DNA from: Symbiodinium natans
Taxonomy: Eukaryota; Sar; Dinophyceae; Suessiales; Symbiodiniaceae
Reading direction: 5' to 3'
Assembly (NCBI GenBank): GCA_905221605.1
Contig: CAJNDS010000591.1
Coordinates: 62,001 to 126,000 of the forward strand
Length of the DNA stretch: 64,000 nt
The notes below the pieces were generated by a model. The model worked only from the letters and a program-made list of their open reading frames with translations, searched no databases and had not been told where the DNA came from. Position numbers and translations under genes: made by a program. This document shows, piece after piece, positions 43,100-53,519 of this stretch; within the stretch, counting starts at the first letter, position 1; each line of letters opens with the position of its first letter.

Positions 43100-44640
43100 G
43101 CTGCCGGCAGGCGTTGTGGTCTTGAGGGTTTACTTGCGTACTGGCTCTTCTTCGGGAATTTGGGGAACGACTTGCCCGCTACACTCCTTTGCACGTCGAG
43201 GCGTGCGTATATATGAATATACATATGAATCCATAAATTATTTAGAAAATACCTATAAATATAATTCGTTAAAATAATTAGTATATATATATATATAGAT
43301 ATAAAGTTTCTGTATATATGTGTGTCTATATATACACGCACATGTGTGTAGATCGGGGGAAAGTGAGGATCTAGGGATCCTTGGCAGGGTCGAGGGGTGG
43401 ATGACTCTTGCCCTGAGTTCCGGAACCATCGCAGCGGTTCGTGCGGGGTAACTTGGGTTAGAGCCGGCTGTACCATGTTGTAAAGGGTACTTCGAGTTCT
43501 ACCCCGAAGCAGGCTTAAAGTTGGGATTGTGCCTTCAAGCCCGCAAGAATGAGGGGCAGACCTCACCCTAAACCCTACTGCTCAGCAGTAGTACGAGGTT
43601 TGAAAGCCAAGTCAAGGGGGTCTGAGGATCTCAGCGTAGACAAAGCCCCCCCCCAAAAACGCCCCAAAGGGGCCTGAGTAGGCGTACGCGGGGGAGACTC
43701 CCTTCAGACTGCGGGGATCTCCGCGAAGAAGCACCATCCAGAAACATCCCAAACCTCCTGCGTTCGCTTGGGGAGGAGCCCTGAAATCGCGGGCCCCAAG
43801 TGTGCAGGCTCAGAATGTCTTGGCCAGGAGTGAGTACAGAAATGTGCGGTGAGCACAGCAGCTGTCCATGTTGGGTTGGCCCAGGGTGTGGGGGTTGTCC
43901 CGGAGAGCCCAAGGCCCCTTACCTAAAGCGTAGCCCGTGGTCGGTAGTAAACGATCGGGTTGAAGGGAGAAAGTTGCAGTTCGCAAAAAATCTGGTATCT
44001 TTTTTGGGGGGTAGCTAGCTTAAGTGTAGGGCTGCGTATGAACATTTAAACTAGGAGCCCCCCAAACAATTTAGAGAACGGCCGTCTATTCCTTGATTGT
44101 GCCTAGGATGTGGGGCCCGAAATCCTCTAGGGTTCCAAGTATGGGCCCCTTAATTTGGGTCCTGTGAGATAACCCTTATTTTCACTATACATAATGCATA
44201 TAAAGTGTATATCATATATGCAATGTTTACATTCTATACTTGTTTCTTATTCAAAATGTTCATCTGCTTCATTGTTGCGTCACATATGTAGTTTTTCGAT
44301 CTCCTACACATTCATGTTCAAACAGAAGAACAATACATGTACTGGAATTTAAAAACACATATGTTGCAGCACTATTCTGATAATATTGAATCATTTAGAC
44401 ATTGCAGTGTACAAAAAAATGAACATTTAAAGGTGCAAACCTCAGATTTCGTTGTCATCATAAGATAAAAAGTTTTTTCGTAAACAAAGATAAATCCATT
44501 CTTGACTTGAAATATAATTTGTTAATGGGAAGACTATTTCCCATGATGAGGGCCCATAAATCGGATCCCTATAAACAGGACCACACAAAGCGCCCATAGT
44601 TCCCCAGCAGTGTGGTTGCAAGGCTTGGTATCCCCAAACC
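43100..44640. other. Intergenic, two AT-rich blocks
   Basis: An AT-rich block of TATATA and ATATACA repeats at 43200-43350. A second AT-rich block at about 44150-44565 is bracketed by TATGGGCCC and GGGCCCATA, so it may be a MITE of about 410 bp. Frames at 43060-43566 and 43631-43912 on the minus strand lack support. No gene is seen. Confidence 0.5.
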
Positions 44641-44721
44641 CCAAACCCTAAACCCTAAACCCTAAACCCTAAACCCTAAACCCTAAATCCTAAACCCTAT
44701 GCCTTAAACCCTAAACCCATG

Positions 44722-44845
44722 GACCTTTTGCAATACAAGAGAGCGCCCCCCTCCACCAACCTTGCCGGACAGCCATCGCTTTGTGGTGGTGGGCCTTCGA
44801 GCCAAAGGCTCTATCCCCCGCCTCCATGGTTTCTAGCCTGGGTTT
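44722..44845 (+). CDS. Candidate exon, unknown function
   Basis: The frame reads LHQPCRTAIALWWWAFEPKA then LSPASMVSSLG, between telomeric arrays. Not recognised; another frame with ATG (MDLLQYKRAPPSTNLAG) overlaps, so reading frame is uncertain. Confidence 0.25.
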
Positions 44846-45318
44846 AGGGTTTAGGGTTTATATACGGTTTAGGGCTTAGGGTTAAGGGTTTAGGGCCTCA
44901 AGCCCCTGAATCAAGAAAGGCGCTATCCCCTGCACGATACTAGGAGTTGCTAGGGCCCTATGATTGCGGAATGTTCAGGAGATGTAAACCTTGAACACTA
45001 AGCCCAAGCAGAAACCCTAAACCCTAAACCCCAAACCCCAAACCCCAAACCCGCAACCCTAGCACTGGGTTCCCTGGGTAGGCGTTTATTAGGCGGGTGG
45101 CAGGCGGCTGCGACCTCCAGAGCAACCTTTAGAACTACCTGTGACCCCAAAAAACGGCAGTAGCCCACGCAGTTCGCGTGTAGGGTTTCGGGTTTAGGGT
45201 TTAGGGTTTCGGGTTTCTGGGTTTCGGGATTGGTGTAACCTTCCAAGGAAGAGCATGCAGTTGGGTTGAGATCAGGCATCTGGCAACCTCCGGAAGATAA
45301 GAATCCCTTCACAACCTT

Positions 45319-45449
45319 GCTTGGAAGTTCATGGTACTTATGAACCCGCACGAATAACGGTACTTATAACCATGTTGGCACCTCAGGGGCTTACAAGTGG
45401 GTTTTAAGTACAGGTATAATTGGCTAATGAGTGCCATGAACCTCCAAGT
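45319..45449. mobile_element. MITE family A copy
   Basis: GCTTGGAAGTTCATGGTACTT and GTGCCATGAACCTCCAAGTG are inverted ends; the interior has GGGGCTTACAAGTGGGTTTT. Confidence 0.9.
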
Positions 45450-45609
45450 GCCCCCAAACCCCTGAGGGCCTGGACTGCGCGCGCCGGTGTTGGAGTCCCC
45501 AACCCTCAGCCCTCAGCCCTTTCTACACCCTAAACCCCAAGCCCTAAACCCTAAACCCCAAGTCCCAAGCCCTAAACCCCAAACCCCCAAAGCCCTAAAT
45601 GCTCAGCCG

Positions 45610-46230
45610 CAAACCCGCGGCAGCCGAACCGGCGTGCTGCGGGGTCAGCAGCCGCCTGCGGCCTGCCTCGTTTCGAAGATCGACCTAAGGGGCTCCCTGT
45701 GGCTTGCGGTTTAGGGTTTAGGGTTTAGGGTTTAGAGTTTAGGGTTTGCGGTGGCTGGCTTGTGGCTTTGAGTTGCGGCTTTTCAGGGTTTACTACTTGC
45801 TCCAGAACTCCAAAAAACTAGAGAATGATAATCCCTATGTTGCCCTTACAAGGAATATTTTTTGTATTTCGTTTTCGGTAGAATTTTTTTGGGTTCTTCA
45901 GCAAATAGTTGTTTAGGGGACCTTGGTGAGTTCCTCGTAGTCTGAAGAAAAAGGGACAGCGTACGGGAGTGTTGGTTGGTACCGGCATCATCCCGTCACA
46001 ATCCTATCTGAAGACAACCGAAATACCCATGGTAATTTGTATTCGAACAGGCCCCTAGATGATAACGTGTAGAGTTGAGAGTTTAGGATGTTCACCCGAA
46101 AGAGTCGCATCAGTTCGGCTTTTGCGCGGCGTCCCAAGCATAAGCTAAAGGGGCCCCCTGGGCATCTTTGCTAGGTTTTCCTTTTGTGGCCAGATGTTCG
46201 AGGGCAGAGGTGGAGACCGGCAAGCCAAAC
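45610..46230 (+). other. Weak exon candidates and unique sequence
   Basis: At about 45620-45712 a frame reads GVLRGQQPPAACLVSKIDLR. At 46196-46240, after GTGGCCAG, another reads SRAEVETGKPNKLQS. The 300 bases between are unique sequence with no visible feature. Support is weak. Confidence 0.25.
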
Positions 46231-46708
46231 AAGTTGCAATCTAAACCCAAACCAAAGCCCCAACACCCTGAACCGTCAAGGTCCCCTGAAATGCCAAGAT
46301 CGCCTCCTAAACCCTAAACCCTAAGCCGCCCTAAACCCTGAACCCTAAACACGAAACCTTAAACCCTAAACCCTAAACCCTAAACCCTAAACCCTAAACC
46401 CTAAACCCTAAACCCTAAACCCTAAACCCTGCAGGCGGGTTCAGTTGCAAGGGTGTGTTTTGGGTTTAGGAAGTGGTTACTGAGGCCCGGACGTCACCTG
46501 CCGCGAACGGAAATGCTGTTAAATGCTGTTATTTGCAGGTGTTTTCGATGCAGTGACTGTACACCTTCTTTTTAGCAACATGTTATGGATGTTACTCTTG
46601 ATGACGGAACGCGCTAGGCGCGTTCCGTGACAGCCTGTTCCTGGTTTTTGCTTGTCTTCTGGGTGGGGCTTGGGGGGGGGGGGGGATAGGTGCCCCAATT
46701 CTTCTCTT

Positions 46709-47302
46709 TCATCTGGCTCCGCGTGCAAGTGCCATGTTCAGGTCTTCGTACTGCTCCTTAATGTTAGCTGGCAAGGTGCTGTACAATCCCATGGGGAAGG
46801 GCCAGTTCCAAAAGCACAACCGCTTCTGGTCTCGTCCCCGCTTCCAGAAGCCGCTGCATCGCAGCAATATGGCTCCCTTTGAGGGGCCGGAGCGCACGAC
46901 ATGGACTTGAAGGCTCCACTTTGTGTGGCGCGGACAGCCGCCCCATTTGAAGCGCCGCTGTCGATCTGCAACAGCAGGCACGCTATACTTTATCAAACCT
47001 CGCTCCTGCTGTAGCTGCTCTTCTACTTCTGGCGGTATCTCATTCATGTTTGAGGAGTCTGCCTCAACTTCGGGGCTGAAGTCTTCGATGAAATCATCAC
47101 ATTCACCAGAGTCTTCCACGCGGTCTTCGCATGGCACGCTAGGACCACTTGTGCTACTACTCGCTGCGCTACTCAGGAGCACATGTGGATTCCACGCAGC
47201 CTTCTTCTGAAGCTTCGTGATTCCGGAGGTCTGTGCGACGTGCCACCTCTTGTACTTCTTTGTCCATGGGCTGTCCAGAATGTTCTCTTGGCTTGGTGTC
47301 TC
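46709..47302 (-). CDS. GRF-type zinc-finger protein (transposon accessory gene)
   Basis: The open frame runs from a CTGACAG acceptor near 47302 to a stop at 46709; the longest frame has no ATG at its head, so it is an exon or starts inside. The N-terminal half is basic then acidic and serine-rich. The C-terminal part, GGCPRHTKWSLQVHVVRSGP then KGAILLRCSGFW and CFWNWPFP, has the spacing of a GRF zinc finger: C, H, GPxKG, C, CxFWxW. GRF fingers bind single-stranded DNA in repair and transposon proteins (family knowledge). A possible upstream exon at about 47330-47420 reads AEEDLARDDLHFLSHALQAC; its junction phase does not fit. The role in transposition is inferred from position only. Confidence 0.6.
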   Translation of the reverse strand, partial: ETPSQENILDSPWTKKYKRWHVAQTSGITKLQKKAAWNPHVLLSSAASSSTSGPSVPCEDRVEDSGECDDFIEDFSPEVEADSSNMNEIPPEVEEQLQQERGLIKYSVPAVADRQRRFKWGGCPRHTKWSLQVHVVRSGPSKGAILLRCSGFWKRGRDQKRLCFWNWPFPMGLYSTLPANIKEQYEDLNMALARGAR

Positions 47303-47596
47303 CTGTCAGGGATGACTCACATCATGCCATAACACGTCACCTGACAACAGGGCTGCAAGCCTGCAGCGCGTGGCTGAGAAAGTGTAGGTCATCTCGTGCT
47401 AAGTCTTCTTCGGCCTGGCAGACATGAGAGACATTCAAAAAACCTCTACTCCAACCTTGTCGGGGGGGGGACACTACTCAGCAGCACGGATCAAACGCAG
47501 GTGCGTGTGCAGTGTTTTTGTTCCCCATGCTGAGCTCTTGCTCCACCCCATGCCTTTGCTCGCAGTAGACTGGACATCTCGTCAGCATCAGCTGCG

Positions 47597-49033
47597 TCAG
47601 GCTTCATCCCGAAAGGCCTGAGCAAGCAGTTCCCTGCGGCGCTTTGCGCTCGGGAAATGTGTTCTCAGCCACCAACTGTACAAGTACGCCCACAGGTGCG
47701 GGCAAAAAGTAGGCGTCTTGGCTTCCTTGCTGCTACCGTTCAAGCTCTTTGGGATGTATTGTTTGATGCCAGACCACCGCTGGTCTATCAAACCAGTGTT
47801 TACATTGATCGTGCCTCGGCCACTGATGCGCTGCTTCTTGGCAAACTGACCCTTGGAGTGGACAACGTACCGATGCTTGAGGCTATGCTCCTTGGCAAGC
47901 CGCTCATACAGCTGGGCGCCGTCCGTCACAAGTAAGCTGGCGACCTTGCCGCTGTCGGTCTCTTGGCTGACGAGATGCTCTAAGCCTCTGCAGGACAAGA
48001 CGTCAGCTCTGCTTTCTACAGGGCACACAGCGTTGTGCGCCACTTGCTTCACAGGCATCATGTACACGACCATCCGCGGCGGCTGCTGGTTCTGCGGCCG
48101 CTCGACGAGCCCCCATAAGGCAACGAAGTTGTTGTGGCCCCGTCGTTTGTACAACTTGAGGACCGTCCCATCTGCTTCTACTATGCCGCTGAGCCGGACT
48201 TTCTGCATGAGCCGGTATCCCAGAAACGCCTCCTTCTGGAGGAGAAACTGAAAGAGGCTCCTGGACGAAGAGGAACGGCTGACACCTACGCGCTTGCAGA
48301 TGTCCTGGAAATTCGGCACTGGTCGGTCTGTAAACTCTTTGATGAAGTCGACTATCTGCGGAAGGGGCATGCCGTACTTCATTTGTGGCAGGTGTGTGAA
48401 GCGGATACAGGAGATGGGATTGCCGCACTTTGTGCCGCGAAACCACATGGTGTTCATCTGCCTCCCACTCTTCTGCAGCCATTCTACGTGTTTCTGTCTC
48501 TCTGCTGTACTTCTCCGCTGCCTGGAATTCAGGGCCACACTGCACACGCACGTGTCGTTGCAATTGGGACAAGGGAAGCTCGCCATGCCACCCCGCATGC
48601 CACTTTTGACGAACCCGTGCAGCTTCAGCTCTGACCAAGCCTTTCCTATGGCATCAAACTGCAAAGCCGCCTGAACCAGCTTGTCATTCTTCGTCTTTCG
48701 CTTCTCTGTCCGTCTTTGCTCGTTCCAAGTCTTTCCAGTTCTGCGCTTCTCTTTCTTTCTCGCACTGGAAATGCCACGAGTCCCGCGGTGGACCTGCCTG
48801 ACACGACGGTTCTCCGCTTTCTTTGCACTTTTGCGCGAGCCGTATCTCACCTGGATGCCGCACACAGCAAACGAACTCGCTCCTTGCTTCACGGCATCTG
48901 CCACTTTGTCGGCACTGTGCTTGCGCTGCACTGCCTTGAAAACTTTCTGTGCAAGTTTCGGGCACCCTCGCAAGTTATGCCCAGGGCAGTGACAGAACTG
49001 GCAGGTTTGGCTTTGCCATTTCCGCTTCGGCAT
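47597..49033 (-). CDS. IS1595/Merlin-family DDE transposase, 478 aa
   Basis: The ATG at 49033 (MPKRKWQSQ) is chosen because the frame upstream lacks ATG. Order of parts: CCHC zinc knuckle CQFCHCPGHNLRGC (residues 11-24); basic stretch 64-115; zinc ribbon CPNCNDTC with WFRGTKCGNP (155-205); helix-turn-helix-like VPNFQDICKRVGVSRSS (239-255); DDE core with IVEADGT (Asp 288), LLVTDGAQLY (Asp 371), VHSKGQF and VNTGLIDQRWSGIKQY (Asp 417 in place of the usual Glu/Asn). This is the pattern of the IS1595/ISXO2 catalytic domain, known in eukaryotes as Merlin. The frame is intact, so the copy may be young. The zinc knuckle at the N-terminus is unusual for the family as I know it. Confidence 0.8.
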   Translation of the reverse strand: MPKRKWQSQTCQFCHCPGHNLRGCPKLAQKVFKAVQRKHSADKVADAVKQGASSFAVCGIQVRYGSRKSAKKAENRRVRQVHRGTRGISSARKKEKRRTGKTWNEQRRTEKRKTKNDKLVQAALQFDAIGKAWSELKLHGFVKSGMRGGMASFPCPNCNDTCVCSVALNSRQRRSTAERQKHVEWLQKSGRQMNTMWFRGTKCGNPISCIRFTHLPQMKYGMPLPQIVDFIKEFTDRPVPNFQDICKRVGVSRSSSSRSLFQFLLQKEAFLGYRLMQKVRLSGIVEADGTVLKLYKRRGHNNFVALWGLVERPQNQQPPRMVVYMMPVKQVAHNAVCPVESRADVLSCRGLEHLVSQETDSGKVASLLVTDGAQLYERLAKEHSLKHRYVVHSKGQFAKKQRISGRGTINVNTGLIDQRWSGIKQYIPKSLNGSSKEAKTPTFCPHLWAYLYSWWLRTHFPSAKRRRELLAQAFRDEA

Positions 49034-49179
49034 GGTTCCTACACCACGGCTTCTCTGAACCCCAAAGGCTACATCGTTCTGGTGGCGTTTGCGGAGTTTG
49101 GCTTGGGGCTCTTGCACTAAACTGAACCCTTCACTGCAACAAACGTGCACCGCACACTCTGCCACTACTGCGCGCACCT

Positions 49180-50230
49180 ACTTTACAGCTACTTCTCCGC
49201 GCTCGACCTGGCCTTTGCCGCGTCTTTCTTGCCGACATCGTCCATGTCGAGCTTTGCTGCTTCCTGCCAAGTCGTTTTGGACAGGTCGTTGCTTGCTTGT
49301 TGCTTCGGGTATAGGGTGCTCTTAACGGGAGGCGGGGGTTTAGGCTACAGCACGTTCCCAGTCGCCCAAAAACCCTCAAACCATAATGCCCTCATTCCTC
49401 AGCCAAACACTCCTGAACCCAAACCCTCCCTGTCTGCACGAACCCCAAACTCGCCTCTGTCGCCCTTGCACTGCACACATCTTCCATGTCCAGCTTTTCT
49501 GCTTCCTGCCAAGTCGTCTTCGAAAGGTCGTTGCTTTGTTGTTGCTTAGGGTGCTCTTAAGGGGGGGGGTTGAGGCTGGAGCACGTTCGCAGTCGCCCAA
49601 AAAAAGCTACTCAGACAACAACACCCTGAACCTTCAGCCAAACACTCCTGAACCCAAACCCTCCCTGTCAACAGTGCAGGAACCCTAAACTCGCCTCTGT
49701 CGGCCTTCGACTGCAAACATCCTCCATGTCGAGCTTTTCTGCTTCCTGCCAAGGAGTTTTGGAGAGGTCGTTGCTTTGTTGTTGCTTAGGGTGCTCTTAA
49801 GGGAGGGGGGGGGGGTTGAGGCTGGAGCACGTTCGCAGTCGCCCAAAAAAAAAAACTCAGACAACAACACCCTCAACCTTCAGCCAAACACTCCTGAACC
49901 CAAACCCTCCCTGTCAACAGTGCAGGAACCCTAAACTCGCCTCTGTCGGCCTTCGACTGCACACGTCGTCCATGTCGAGCCTTTCTGCTTCCTGCCAAGG
50001 AGTTTTGGAGAGGTCGTTGCTTTCCTGTTGCTGAGGGGGCTCTTCCCGGGAGGGGTTTAGGCTAGGGGGGTGGCTAGAGCACGTTCGCAGTCGCTAAAGA
50101 CTCTCCAACGAAAATCCCCTTACCCCTGAGCCAAACACTCCTGAAGCGAGCTTGCATCCCTCGCCTGTGCCGGCATTGGGCTGCAGACATCCTCCATGTC
50201 CACCTTTTCTGCGTCCTGCCCAGTCGTTCT
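49180..50230. repeat. Tandem repeat of about 240 bp, four to five copies
   Basis: The phrase TTCCTGCCAAG(G/T)(A/C)GT recurs at 49261, 49503, 49743, 49989 and, diverged, about 50212. Each unit carries AGCACGTTCGCAGTCGCC, CCAAACACTCCTGAACCCAA and CTCGCCTCTGTCGGCCTT. The block lies between the transposase and the minus-strand cargo gene. The telomere-like pieces are part of the unit. Confidence 0.9.
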
Positions 50231-50304
50231 TGGTTAAGAAACTTCTTGGCGGCTACGGGGGTTACGGGAGATGAAACCCTTTTCCAGACAGCTTGCCCTG
50301 TCGA

Positions 50305-51713
50305 CTACATGTCTGCGTCCAGCAGGACGCACTGCACACGATGCTCCAAGACGACCTCTATGTCACGTGCGCAGCAAAGCACGTCAGACCACATCTCCTC
50401 GAGTTGCGTCGTGCATGTCACTATGCTGGACCATGCCTGCACTTTCTCTCGCAATGTGCGAAGGGTGTTTCTCGCCTCCCTAGCATGCGCAGGATCAGGC
50501 CCCATCAAGTACACCTCGGAATTTCCGGTCAAGCTGCCCTGGCATGTTCCTCGCGCATGCAGATGTGACTCCACAATGCGAATGTCTGACTTGCCGGACG
50601 TATCCTTGACCGCTGCCTCCAAAGACCATGCCAGTGAGACAAGCATGTCAATCTCATGCATGATGCTGCGCCGATCCAAGGTCACCATTCCGTGTATGTC
50701 AGACAAGCCCTCCAGCAAAGCTGGCACAACTTCTTCACAAAACCGTTCCTGCTCACGCGCAGATGGCAGCTGCTGTGACAAAGCGCACAGCATCGCACGC
50801 AGCATCTGTGACAGGCTTACGCCCGCCCGGCTGGACGACTGCGAGCTGCATTCCATGACCCCTGAAACGGAGACGATGCTCCGGCTACATTGAAACTGGC
50901 TAAGAACCTGCACGGCTGCAGTAGGTGTTGCTCCACTCGCAGCCCATGTGTCTCTCATGTGCCTACGAGCCTAGCAGCCATGACAAGAAGCAACGGGCAC
51001 ACCAAGTAACAGGCACACCACGCCCACCTCATCTTCTGAAGCTTCAAGTTGCTGTGACTCCTCTTCGTATTCCTCACAGTCTCTTGCGTCTTGCGAAAAC
51101 TCTTGACGTAATTTCAGGATAGGGAAAATGCAAACTACATAAAACATAAGTCCAGCCCAGTTGCCACGTCCGTGGCCAATGCGTCGAAGTCTAACTCCTC
51201 TGCGAAGATGTCCGTCACATTGCCGGGAGCCGTGGTCTGCTCTGCCATTTCTGGATCCACGCCAGATGTGACCCAATCCTCTGACGGCACTGAGCCGCGA
51301 GCTCGGGTCTGCCAGGCATGCACATGACTCGCCAGGTCATGTGGTAAAGGAGGCCATGTCGACAAAACACCAAAACGTCGCTCGATCAACATTTGATGCC
51401 GCCGTGCCATGTCTTGTACGTCTGGTGAGCGTGCTATCCGACTCCTCTCTGTTACCAAGCAAAAAGCAAGAGCTCCTGCGCACTCGGCCAAAGAAACCCA
51501 TGGTATCGCGCCAGACCGATCCTCATAAAACATAGCAAAAAGGGCCACATTCACGGACACAGACGGCGTGGAGACGAGCACGTCAAAGTGAGCCCGCAGG
51601 TCGTTGCCTGCGAACCGCTCCAAACGATGCAGAGCCGCAGGCAAGCGACTGCCGATGCATTGAAGCACGAGAACAATGCTCAGCAGCAAAGCCAACCAAC
51701 GCAGGGACGACAT
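50305..51713 (-). CDS. Secreted or membrane-anchored cargo protein, multi-exon, unknown
   Basis: ATG at 51713 opens MSSLRWLALLLSIVLVLQCI, a good signal peptide or anchor. The first frame runs 192 codons to 51135. A middle frame (about 51120-51010) is acidic, DARDCEEYEEESQQLEASED, and ends at a GATGAG|GTGGGC donor. The third frame, 50958-50305, includes EQERFCEEVVPALLEGLSDI and AHAREARNTLRTLREKVQAW and looks helical. Telomeric repeats are absent from these introns. I join them as one gene by strand and order; exact junctions are not resolved, and no domain is recognised. Confidence 0.5.
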
Positions 51714-52039
51714 GGCAGATTCAGCGCTGTCCCGCTACAATGCTTACATCATCATGACAAGACAGACTTCAGCCCTATCACGCTGTCATGCCAATATTTC
51801 TATCCTGACCACACAAGATGATGACATGAACAAAAAGCCACCCAAAACCTGATTCTCCTTCCAAAGCCGAAAAACACATACACTGTAAATAACGACACAA
51901 CTGACACTTTGCACCACACTTGGAAGTGAACCCGCAGGGTAAACCCTGAACCCTGAACCCTAAACACGAAACCCTAAACCCTAAACCCTAAACCCTAAAC
52001 CCTAAACCCTAAACCCTAAACCCTAAACCCTAAACCCTG

Positions 52040-52650
52040 CGTCGGCAGAGACTTGCTCGATCCAAGCCTCTCTCGTGGCTACAGCGTCTCACTGCCTAAG
52101 GGTCTCGGACACTTGGGACTTCGTAAGGTGTCTGGGGTTTATAGAAATTGTAAAGGGTTGGGAGTTTTGCCGGGTTTTGTTTTTTTGCTTGTGCTGCAAT
52201 TTGGGGAGTGTTTGGAAGGTTTTGGGAGTTTGGGGGGCGTGTGGGGGAAGATTTGGGGAGTTTGGGGGGTTTGGGTTTTTTTGGGGGGTTTTGGGGGGCC
52301 TGAAGGGGCGCCGGGAGCATCTTTCGGGGCTTTCTTTCCCTGTTCAGGGTCTTTTTTGGTGCCCTGAAAGCCATGCTTTTTGTCTGACTTTTTCTTGCGC
52401 TGTGAAGGACGAAGGATTATTGCACGAGCTGCTCGTAATGAAACGCGTGCAATTTCTATTTATCCTGGCCTTGAGGGTTTGGGGTTTAGGGTTGGGGGTT
52501 TGGGCTTTAGGGTTTGGGGTTCAGGTGTTTGGGGCCACGACCCCAAACAGCCCCACCAACAGGCCCTGAGGTTAAGGGGTAGGGCGCTACAGGCATGAAA
52601 AGGCATTTTAGCGGGCTCAAATGCGGCTTTGGGAAGTAGGAGTGGTAGTC
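52040..52650. other. GT-rich tract; no gene accepted
   Basis: From 52120 to 52330 the plus strand is G- and T-rich (TTTGGGGAGTTTGGGGGGT). Overlapping frames on both strands come from this bias. A telomeric fragment lies at 52470-52540. Confidence 0.5.
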
Positions 52651-52832
52651 TAGAAGGGATGCAGCTTTAACCAGGATTGGGAATTCCGGGCACGAGGCCC
52701 GGCAGCAACAAAGCGCGCCACCCTGAGGCTTCGTAGCCGTTCATAACGCTCGCCTCCGTGACAGAAGGTTCTGCGAGCCCCGCGCGCCAAGCAAAAAGTG
52801 GCCAGTGTAAGGTGTGGGGTGGCTCCAGGCCC

Positions 52833-53237
52833 CCTTGGAGGTTCATGGTACTTATTAACCAATGATAGCTGTACCTTATAGCTGTACTTATATCCATATT
52901 GGGGCGCTTAAGGGGCTTGGGCTATAAGTGCAGTTATCACAAGAACCCTAAACCCCCAAAACCCCTGAAACCAAAAAACCGCAATAAACCCCAAGACCCC
53001 AAACCGATTGACCCAGGCAGGGGTTGAGTCGATTTGGGTATTTCCGAGAATAGGGGTACCCCTCATATACCCCAAATACTGTATCATTCTTTTAACGGAG
53101 CCCCAAACAAGATACTTGGAGGTTCATGGCGCTTATTAGCCAATTATACCTGAAATTCCAACTGTACTTATAACCATATTAGGGAACCTGAGGGGCTTAT
53201 AAGCGGGTTATCAGTACAGCCAGAATTGCTCCAAGTA
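52833..53237. mobile_element. Two MITE family A copies
   Basis: The first (52833 to about 52940) keeps the left end CCTTGGAGGTTCATGGTACT but loses the right. The second (53114-53237) has left end ACTTGGAGGTTCATGGCGCT and a shortened right end GCTCCAAGTA. A family B fragment lies between them at 53040-53110, and a family C piece follows at 53241-53305. Confidence 0.8.
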
Positions 53238-53357
53238 TAGGCTCTTATACTAGGGGTACTAGAATCCCTATTGAGGACTCTTAGTTTTAGGGGGAACGTC
53301 CCAAGATGTCATCCGTTTGAAGGAATCCCAAAAGGGGTATGCCCTCTAAACCCTAAA

Positions 53358-53505
53358 CTCTACAACCCTACAACCCTACAACCTACAACCCTACAACCCT
53401 ACAACCCTACAACCCTACAACCCTACAACCCTACAACCCTACAACCCTACAACCCTACAACCCTACAACCCTACAACCCTACAACCCTACAACCCTACAA
53501 CCCTA
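53358..53505. repeat. CCCTACAA octamer array
   Basis: About 17 units of CCCTACAA with one slip (ACCTACAACC). It passes into CCCTAAA at 53500. Confidence 0.95.
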
Positions 53506-53519
53506 AACCCTGAACCCTA

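Larger units (their letters stand above)
46431..51939 (-). mobile_element. 5.5-kb Merlin/IS1595-type DNA transposon with cargo
   Basis: The left end GCAGGCGGGTTCAGTTGCAAG and the complement of the right end (CCCTGCGGGTTCACTTCCAAG) form an imperfect terminal inverted repeat. TAAACCCT flanks both sides (46423-46430 and 51940-51947), as an 8-base target duplication would, though the telomeric target makes this hard to prove. The same phrase, CCCTGAACCCTAAACACGAAAC, lies near both flanks, so a single array was split. The interior is almost free of telomeric arrays. Genes, all minus: a secreted or membrane protein, an unknown segment, a tandem repeat block, the transposase and a GRF zinc-finger protein. 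Confidence 0.7.

Noticed and set aside
43060-43566. 168-codon minus-strand frame
   Set aside because: It crosses an AT-rich microsatellite and overlaps the last protease exon on the other strand.
48003-48638. 211-codon frame on the minus strand and 166-codon frame on the plus strand
   Set aside because: Both are shadows of the transposase reading frame.
49180-50230. CRISPR array
   Set aside because: Units are about 240 bases, imperfect, and without short spacer structure.
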